From JAJZGK01 sp035538795 (GTDB taxonomy: Bacteria; Pseudomonadota; Alphaproteobacteria; Rhodospirillales; Magnetospirillaceae), in assembly GCA_035538795.1 (NCBI GenBank), contig DATLJS010000029.1:186001-250000 (forward strand): DNA of 64,000 bases. Direction: 5' to 3'. The position numbers and the translations under genes were made by a program. Shown here one piece after another: positions 58,482-64,000 of the stretch; the stretch's first letter is position 1; each line of letters starts with the position of its first letter. Under the pieces are notes generated by a model. It saw only the letters and a list, made by a program, of their open reading frames with translations. It did no database searches and was not told the DNA's origin.

Positions 58482-60596
58482 GTGACCACATCCGGTAACT
58501 ACGATCCGAAGCGGAAAGTTCTCCGCCTGTTCGTGGTCACCGTCGCTCTTTTGCTTTCCGTTTTCGTGCTCGTCACCTATCGCTGGCAAAACGAACGGCT
58601 CGGCAGCGAACTCGCCACTTTGCGCCAAGCCGCCATCAAGACCTATTACGGCGTCCTGAACCGCAATGCCGAGATGCTGGCCGCCACGATGACCGGCCTG
58701 CAAAGCAACGACGCCTTGCGCGACGCCTTCGCCGCCCGGGACAAGGCCGCCCTGCTGCGCTTGACCGGCCCCTTGTTCGAGCGCTTGAAGACCGAACGCC
58801 GGATCACCCACTTCTACTTCATCCGCCCCGATCATACGGTGCTGCTGCGCGTGCATATGCCCCAGCGCGCCGACGACGTGATCGACCGCTTCACACTGCA
58901 GGAAGCCGAGCGCACCCAGGCCATCAGCCAGGGCGTGGAACTGGGGGTCGTCGGCACCTTCACCTTGCGGGTCGTGACCCCCTGGACGGTGGACGGACGC
59001 CTGTTGGGCTACATGGAGCTGGGAATGGAGATCGACGGCGTTTCCGAGGTGGTCAAACGCAACCTGAACCTGCGCACCGAAATCCTGATCGACAAGACGC
59101 TTTTGCACCGCCGGGACTGGGAAGCCGGCATGACCATGCTGAAACGCCCGCCGCAATGGGATCAGTTCGATCACTGGGTCTTGAACGGCGACGGTCTCGG
59201 TCCCCTGCCGGCCGCCGCCGCACACCACCTGAACCAATGGCAGCCGGACAAAACCGGCAACCTGATCTATTCCGACGATAACGGCGGCAAGCTGCTGCTG
59301 GACACCGTTCCCCTGAGCGATGCCAGCCACCGGCAGGTCGGTGCCCTGGTGATCGAACGGGACGTATCGGGCCTGACGCAGGCCTTGTGGCGTTCGGTGG
59401 GCATGGTCGCGCTGTTCTGCGTCGTCTGCTGCCTGCTGGCCAGCGTGGCGTTCTGGATCATCCTGTCGAAGTTCGAGCGGATGTACGGCCATAGCGAGGA
59501 AAAGCTGCGGGCGATGTTCGACATGTCGCCCTTCGGCATGGCGTTGAGCAGCCTGGACGACCGTTTTATCGAGGTCAACCCGGCTTTTTCCGCCATGGTC
59601 GGCCATCCCGCCGACGACCTGACCACCATGACCATGGCCGATCTGACCCCCGCCCGTTTCCGCGAAGAGGACCGCCGGCAGAAGCAGACCCTCATGGAGC
59701 AGCGCCGCAACGGCCCCTATGTGAAGGAACTGATACGCCGCGACGGGCATAGGGTATCGGTCAGCCTGAACGGCATGCTGATCAAGGGCAGCGACGGCCG
59801 CACCTATGCCTGGACCCTGGTGGAGGACATCTCGGAACGTCTGGCCGCCGAGCGGACCCTGCGCCGCCGAACCGAAGAACTGGCCCGCTCGAACGCCGAG
59901 TTGGAAGCTTTCGCCTACGTCACATCCCACGACCTGCGCCAGCCTTTGCGCTCCATCAGCGGCTACGTCACCCTGCTGGAGCGTCATTACGGCGAACATC
60001 TGGATGAAGAAGGCCGCCAGTTCATCCGTTTCGTCGTCGACGGCGTCAAACGCATGGACCGTTTGATCATCGACGTGCTGGATTACGCCCGCATCGGCCG
60101 CATCACCAAACCCATGGCCGACACCGCCTTGACGGAAATCGCCGCCGAAGTGGTCTTCAACCTGCGGGCTGCCATCGACGAAGCCGGAGCCAGCCTGAGC
60201 GTCGATGTCAACCTGCCCCTGGTCTGGGCCGACCGCACGGAAATGGTCAGACTGCTGCAGAACCTGATCACCAACGCCTTGAAATTCCGCGCCCCCGAAC
60301 GCCCGGCCAAGATCGCCATCCGCGCCGAAGACCGCGACGGCGAAACCGTGGTGGTGGTCGAAGACAACGGCATCGGCATCGCGCCCGCTGATACCGTGCG
60401 AGTTTTTGGTATTTTCCAGCGCCTGCACAGCCGCGATCAGTACGAAGGCACCGGCATCGGTCTGGCGGTCTGCAAAAAGATCGTCGAGCATCATCTGGGG
60501 CGCATCTGGGTCGAAGCGGCCGAACCCTTCGGCAGCCGCTTCTGTTTCACTGTCGGCACCTATCCTTCCGGCCAGCATCATCGTTCTGATGCTTGA
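58482..60596 (+). CDS. Membrane sensor histidine kinase with cache and PAS domains
   Basis: 704 residues; GTG 58482 is fixed by GGAGG 6 nt upstream. Helix 1 (about 15-36), a periplasmic double-cache-3-like sensor (about 45-300, VGTFTLRVVTPWTVDGRLLGYMELGMEI), helix 2 (about 305-330), a PAS domain (about 345-465), then HisKA with the H-box TSHDLRQPLRSISGYVTLLE and an ATPase domain (NLITNALKFR, DNGIGI, GTGIGLAVCKKIVEHHLGRIWVE). The phytochrome-like kinase core has no receiver and no adjacent response regulator. The next gene is the STAS protein 60 bp later; a functional link to the partner-switch is possible but not shown. Confidence 0.88.
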   Translation: MTTSGNYDPKRKVLRLFVVTVALLLSVFVLVTYRWQNERLGSELATLRQAAIKTYYGVLNRNAEMLAATMTGLQSNDALRDAFAARDKAALLRLTGPLFERLKTERRITHFYFIRPDHTVLLRVHMPQRADDVIDRFTLQEAERTQAISQGVELGVVGTFTLRVVTPWTVDGRLLGYMELGMEIDGVSEVVKRNLNLRTEILIDKTLLHRRDWEAGMTMLKRPPQWDQFDHWVLNGDGLGPLPAAAAHHLNQWQPDKTGNLIYSDDNGGKLLLDTVPLSDASHRQVGALVIERDVSGLTQALWRSVGMVALFCVVCCLLASVAFWIILSKFERMYGHSEEKLRAMFDMSPFGMALSSLDDRFIEVNPAFSAMVGHPADDLTTMTMADLTPARFREEDRRQKQTLMEQRRNGPYVKELIRRDGHRVSVSLNGMLIKGSDGRTYAWTLVEDISERLAAERTLRRRTEELARSNAELEAFAYVTSHDLRQPLRSISGYVTLLERHYGEHLDEEGRQFIRFVVDGVKRMDRLIIDVLDYARIGRITKPMADTALTEIAAEVVFNLRAAIDEAGASLSVDVNLPLVWADRTEMVRLLQNLITNALKFRAPERPAKIAIRAEDRDGETVVVVEDNGIGIAPADTVRVFGIFQRLHSRDQYEGTGIGLAVCKKIVEHHLGRIWVEAAEPFGSRFCFTVGTYPSGQHHRSDA

Positions 60597-60656
60597 AAGC
60601 CAAAGACGGCTGTTATTTTATCTGAGGCGGGAGAAGGGCATGAGGGGGATTTCAGT

Positions 60657-60992
60657 ATGAAGATGCTTGTGGAAACCACGCTTTCGGGTATCGCCGAAAT
60701 TCACTTGGCCGGCGATCTGGACGCCAAGGGCACCGGCGACATCGAGGTTCAATTCGCCGCCGTCACCGGTGAAAAATCTAAGGTTCTGCTGAACCTGTCG
60801 CAGGTGGGCTTTCTCGCTTCCATCGGCATCCGCTCGATTCTGTCGGCGTCCAAGGTGCTGAACCGCCGGGGCGGCAGACTGGTGCTGTTCGATCCCTGCG
60901 AGGCCGTGGAGCAGGTGCTGAAGACTTGCGGCGTCAACGGCGTGGTGATGATCACCCACGACCGCGCCGAAGCCGAAACCGCCTTGGCCTGA
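60657..60992 (+). CDS. STAS-domain anti-anti-sigma-like protein
   Basis: 111 residues, one STAS domain (SpoIIAA/RsbV fold). The usual phospho-acceptor motif DSSGL reads ASIGI here: Ser55 is kept but the second Ser, the one phosphorylated in SpoIIAA, is Ile56, so Ser55 would be the candidate. A GGGGGA box precedes the ATG. Together with the RsbW-type kinase 10 bp downstream it forms the core of a partner switch. The target that the kinase would release is not encoded here. Confidence 0.88.
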   Translation: MKMLVETTLSGIAEIHLAGDLDAKGTGDIEVQFAAVTGEKSKVLLNLSQVGFLASIGIRSILSASKVLNRRGGRLVLFDPCEAVEQVLKTCGVNGVVMITHDRAEAETALA

Positions 60993-61001
60993 GCCGCCCG
61001 C

Positions 61002-61427
61002 TTGGATTCGTTCAGCACCTCCCCGGTTCTCACCATCGGCAACCGTCTGGCCGATCTGGCCGTCGCCGGCGACTGGCTGTCGGCCCAGGGCGCAAGCCTT
61101 GGCCTGGACGCCAAGACGCTGGCGGCCATGCGGCTGTGCCTGGAGGAAGCACTGGCCAACGTCGTGACTCACGCCTATGCCGATCACGACGGCCATGCCA
61201 TCACCCTGATCCTGACCGCCGCCGCCCACGAAATCACATTGTGTATCGAAGACGACGGACTGCCGTTCGATCCCACCTCGGCCCCCGAACCGGCCAACAA
61301 CGACGGCATCGAGAACGCCACCATCGGCGGGCGCGGCCTGACCCTGATCCGCAACTATGCCCATCGCCTGGGCTATACCCGCCAGGACGGAGCCAACTGT
61401 TTCGTCATGGGTTTCAAAAGAGCTTAG
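61002..61427 (+). CDS. RsbW-type serine kinase / anti-sigma-like ATPase
   Basis: 141 residues of the GHKL ATPase fold without a histidine: N-box EEALANVVTHAY (Glu49, Asn53), DDGLPFDP and GGRGLTLIRNY. Such proteins phosphorylate a STAS partner and sequester a sigma factor or other target. Start is TTG 61002, 10 bp after the STAS stop, with no clear ribosome site; translation is probably coupled. Its stop is 13 bp from the end of the convergent phosphatase gene. Confidence 0.88.
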   Translation: MDSFSTSPVLTIGNRLADLAVAGDWLSAQGASLGLDAKTLAAMRLCLEEALANVVTHAYADHDGHAITLILTAAAHEITLCIEDDGLPFDPTSAPEPANNDGIENATIGGRGLTLIRNYAHRLGYTRQDGANCFVMGFKRA

Positions 61428-61439
61428 CCTCGGCAGGCC

Positions 61440-62762
61440 CTAGACCCGGTAAGCCAAGGCCAGACAGGTGATGTCGTCGGACTGGTCGAAGCCGGCGGCG
61501 AAGGCGTCCACTTCGGTCACCACCTTCTCCACCATCTCGCCGACGCTTGCCTTCGGCATGGCGTCCAGCAAAGCCTCCAGCCGGGCTTCGCCAAACAGTT
61601 CGTGCGTCGGCGAGAACGCTTCGGTGACGCCGTCGGTGAACAGGAACAGACGGTCCCCCGGCGACAAATCCAGGCTATGGGTGGCATAGACCCGGTTTTC
61701 CAAAATGCCGACGGCGATGTCGTGCGCGGCCAGTTCGCTACGGCTGCCGTCGATCCGCAGCAGATAAGGCGGATTATGCCCGGCGTTGCTGTAGGTCACC
61801 CGTCCCGTCTCGATATTCAGAACGGCGAAGAACACCGTGACGAACATGCAGGCGTCGTTGTCCTTGGCTAGCAGGGCGTTGGCGCGGGTCAGCATCTGCC
61901 CCACATCCATCCCGGGCATGGCCACAGCGCGAACGATGCTGCAAAACATGGCCATGAACAGGGAAGCGGGAACGCCTTTGCCCGAGACATCGGCCACGAT
62001 AAAGGCCAGATGCCGGTCATCGATGGCGAAGAAATCGTACAGGTCGCCACCCACCTCGCGGGTCGGGCGCATGAAGGCGTGAATGGCGAACGGCTGATCG
62101 GCCCGGCTTTCCAGCGGGCGCGGCAGAATGGATTGCTGGATGCGGGCCGCCATGGCCATTTCCTGGGAACGCATCTGCTTGGCCTGGATTTCGCGCACCA
62201 TTTCCTGAAACGACACGGCGAACGGCCCCAGGTCGGACGCCTGGGCGGTCAGACGCTCGATCATGGCGGCGTCGCTGTCGGGACGGCGCAGCACCTGGGC
62301 GGCGACCGACAGGAAGGCCAGCGGCTGATTGACCATGGTCAGACGGCGGCCCAGATCGGCGATGATGGCGCGGCCCGCTTCCGGATTGGCGGCGATGATC
62401 GACAGCACGTCTTCCCGCTCCAGCCGCAACAGGGTGGCGTTGGTGCGGGCCACCACGGTGGCGCTGCGGGGCAGATTGGCGAAAACGGCGATCTCGCCCA
62501 CCAGCTGGTTCCGCTCCACCTCGGCCATGTGAACATCGCCCAGGCCTGTATTGACCAGAACGTCCAGCGTGCCCCCGGCCACCACATAGGCGCAGGAGCC
62601 ATCCTCGCCCTGGCGAAACAGAACCTCTCCGGCCTTCAGGGATTCGCGGGCGGCCTTGGCCAGAACCTGTTCGGCAATGGCTCCGCCCAGGGATCCGAAC
62701 AGGCCGGTGCCCGCCAAAGCCGCCGCGGCTTCCGCCAAGGATGATAAAATGACTTCAGACAC
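61440..62762 (-). CDS. RsbU/SpoIIE-type PP2C phosphatase with cyclic-nucleotide-binding domain
   Basis: 440 residues. GTG 62762 is chosen because GGGGGA lies about 8 nt upstream; TTG 62777 is an alternative. N-terminal cyclic-nucleotide-binding domain (about 20-145) with intact cassette LVGEIAVFANLPRSATVVA, a helical linker (about 150-215, ending AARIQQSILPRP), then a PP2C domain with metal-site motifs GGDLYDFF, VADVSGKGVPASLFM, FTDGVTEA and DDIT. It would dephosphorylate the STAS partner, tying the switch to cyclic nucleotide levels. Convergent with the STAS-kinase pair. Confidence 0.9.
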   Translation of the reverse strand: MSEVILSSLAEAAAALAGTGLFGSLGGAIAEQVLAKAARESLKAGEVLFRQGEDGSCAYVVAGGTLDVLVNTGLGDVHMAEVERNQLVGEIAVFANLPRSATVVARTNATLLRLEREDVLSIIAANPEAGRAIIADLGRRLTMVNQPLAFLSVAAQVLRRPDSDAAMIERLTAQASDLGPFAVSFQEMVREIQAKQMRSQEMAMAARIQQSILPRPLESRADQPFAIHAFMRPTREVGGDLYDFFAIDDRHLAFIVADVSGKGVPASLFMAMFCSIVRAVAMPGMDVGQMLTRANALLAKDNDACMFVTVFFAVLNIETGRVTYSNAGHNPPYLLRIDGSRSELAAHDIAVGILENRVYATHSLDLSPGDRLFLFTDGVTEAFSPTHELFGEARLEALLDAMPKASVGEMVEKVVTEVDAFAAGFDQSDDITCLALAYRV

Positions 62763-62835
62763 CGCCCATTCCCCCAAGACTTGTCTTGCACGGCATTATG
62801 CGGGGCAGCGCTCCTTCGGGCAACTGCCTGAAAGT

Positions 62836-62865
62836 CAAAGGGCGGGCGCCTTCCGGCACCCGCCC
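62836..62865 (-). terminator. argG: Terminator of argG
   Basis: On the minus strand GGGCGGGTGCC (complement of 62855-62865) pairs with GGCGCCCGCCC (62840-62850 complement), one G-U pair, followed by TTTGACTTT. Confidence 0.75.
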
Positions 62866-62890
62866 TCTCGAATCAAAAAGACCGGCGGCC

Positions 62891-64000
62891 TCAGCCGCGA
62901 GCCATCTTGGCCAGACGCATGCGCAGGGCGTTCAGCTTGATGAAGCCTTCGGCGTCGCGCTGGTTGTAAACCGAATCGGCCTCGAAGGTGACGTAGTCCA
63001 AACGGTACAGCGACTTGGACGACTTGCGGCCGACCACGGTGACATTGCCCTTGTACAGCTTCAGGCGCACGGTGCCTTCGACGTTTTCGCTGACCTTGTC
63101 GATCATGGTCTGGATAGCCTGACGCTCCGGGCTCCACCAGAAGCCGTTATAGATCAGCTCGGCGTAACGCGGCATCAGTTCGTCCTTCAGATGCGCTTCG
63201 CCGCGATCCAGGGTCAGGCTCTCGATGGCGCGATGGGCCACGATCAGCACCGAACCGCCGGGAGTTTCGTAGACGCCGCGGCTCTTCATGCCGACGAAAC
63301 GGTTTTCCACCAGATCCAGGCGACCGATGCCGTTGGCGCCGCCCAGTTCGTTCAGCTTGGTCAGCAGAGCGGCCGGACTCAAACGCACGCCGTCGATGGC
63401 GACGGCATTGCCCTTTTCGAATTCGATCTCGACATAGGTCGGGGTGTTCGGCGCCTTTTCCGGGCTGACCGAACGGGTGAACATGTCTTCGTTCGGTTCG
63501 ACCCACGGATCTTCCAGTGCCTTACCTTCATAGGAAATGTGCAGCAGATTGGCGTCGGTGGAGTACGGAGCCTCGCCGCGCTTGTCCTTGGCGATCGGAA
63601 TCTGGTGCTTTTCGGCGAAATCCAGCAGGGCGGTGCGGCTGTTCAGCTCCCACAGACGCCAGGGCGCGATCACCTTGATCTCGGGCTTCAGGGCGTAATA
63701 GCCCAGCTCGAAGCGCACCTGATCGTTGCCCTTGCCAGTGGCGCCGTGGGCCACGGCGTCGGCGCCGACCTGATTGGCGATCTCGATCTGGCGCTTGGAG
63801 ATCAGCGGACGGGCGATGGAGGTACCCAGCAGGTACACGCCCTCGTACAGCGCGTTGGCGCGGAACATGGGGAACACGAAGTCGCGCACGAACTCTTCAC
63901 GCAGATCGTCGATGAAGATGTTCTCGGGCTTGATGCCCAGCAGCTCGGCCTTCTTGCGGGCCGGCTCCAATTCCTCGCCCTGGCCCAGGTCGGCGGTGAA
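62891..64000 (-). CDS. argG: Argininosuccinate synthase, C-terminal part (cut by window end)
   Basis: Joins citrulline and aspartate with ATP in arginine synthesis. 369 residues are visible and the frame stays open to the last base (FTADLGQGEELEPARKK), so about 35-40 N-terminal residues including the ATP pyrophosphatase loop lie outside. Conserved blocks seen: VAHGATGKGNDQVRFELGYYAL, LLGTSIARPLISK, DAVAHG, GRLDLVENRFVGMKSRGVYETPGG and the C-terminal QGFI-like DAEGFIKLNALRM. Followed by a terminator; the RsbU-type gene lies downstream on the same strand. Confidence 0.96.
   Translation of the reverse strand, partial: FTADLGQGEELEPARKKAELLGIKPENIFIDDLREEFVRDFVFPMFRANALYEGVYLLGTSIARPLISKRQIEIANQVGADAVAHGATGKGNDQVRFELGYYALKPEIKVIAPWRLWELNSRTALLDFAEKHQIPIAKDKRGEAPYSTDANLLHISYEGKALEDPWVEPNEDMFTRSVSPEKAPNTPTYVEIEFEKGNAVAIDGVRLSPAALLTKLNELGGANGIGRLDLVENRFVGMKSRGVYETPGGSVLIVAHRAIESLTLDRGEAHLKDELMPRYAELIYNGFWWSPERQAIQTMIDKVSENVEGTVRLKLYKGNVTVVGRKSSKSLYRLDYVTFEADSVYNQRDAEGFIKLNALRMRLAKMARG

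Noticed and set aside
58428..60581. A 717-codon minus-strand frame antisense to the sensor kinase
   Set aside because: Antisense to a kinase with all motifs in place; composition typical of a bias artefact.
1..64000. CRISPR arrays, tRNA/rRNA genes, transposases, integrases, attachment sites
   Set aside because: No regularly spaced repeats, no cloverleaf or rRNA segments and no mobile-element proteins were seen on either strand by eye.

Overview
The window is a dense, GC-rich stretch of bacterial chromosome with 56 protein genes on both strands. I saw no tRNA, rRNA, CRISPR array, insertion sequence or prophage. Several features point to an alphaproteobacterium of the Rhodospirillales, probably Magnetospirillum-like: homospermidine synthase, a Suv3-type helicase beside an S4 protein, fdxA and carD, a CarD homologue of the alphaproteobacterial type, the maeB / mutS / glnD / murJ neighbourhood, and many chemoreceptors and sensor kinases. 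This placement rests on family knowledge and gene order, not on a database search.

Layout. 1-6008: end of homospermidine synthase, a sensor kinase, a PfkB sugar/nucleoside kinase and typA. 6008-8710: an HNH-like protein divergent from an AmpG-like permease, then ppa. 8732-14200, all minus: phoU, pstB, phoR and maeB, a Pho cluster without pstS, pstC, pstA or phoB. 14243-24316: a small stress-type protein, mutS, a small exported protein, a chemoreceptor, glnD and murJ. 24317-28724: a degenerate S24-type repressor, a 465-bp intergenic region, and a two-gene ABC importer without a binding protein. 28963-31277: DUF952, pyrD and a HAD protein. 31299-36390, minus: htpG, dapF, mtaB and ftsY. 36658-43867: hpf, Suv3-like helicase, S4 protein, fdxA, carD, a decayed phosphatase-like protein, coaBC and dut. 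43879-46611: an Rrf2 regulator, cysK, moeB and a DsrE-like protein, which look like a sulfur-handling group. 46621-49780, minus: pabC, pabB and a hydroxyacid dehydrogenase. 49952-58315: an SH3 protein, a second chemoreceptor, a ribbon-helix-helix protein, a class A penicillin-binding protein, a drug exporter, a YgjP-like metalloprotease and a cyclic-nucleotide-gated potassium channel. 58482-62762: a sensor kinase and a complete partner-switching set (STAS protein, RsbW-type kinase, RsbU-type phosphatase). 62891-64000: argG, cut by the window end.

Most of the content is housekeeping. The parts that merit a second look are: a phosphatase-like protein after carD that has lost most of its metal ligands; a signalling cluster at 57-62.8 kb in which the potassium channel and the RsbU-type phosphatase both carry apparently intact cyclic-nucleotide-binding domains; the Rrf2-cysK pair with a perfect 21-bp dyad between them; an S24-family repressor without its Ser/Lys dyad; the incomplete Pho cluster; the orphan ABC importer; and a 13-nt promoter element shared by coaBC and a chemoreceptor. 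I found no clearly new defence or mobile system. Coordinates of starts, motifs and dyads were worked out by hand.
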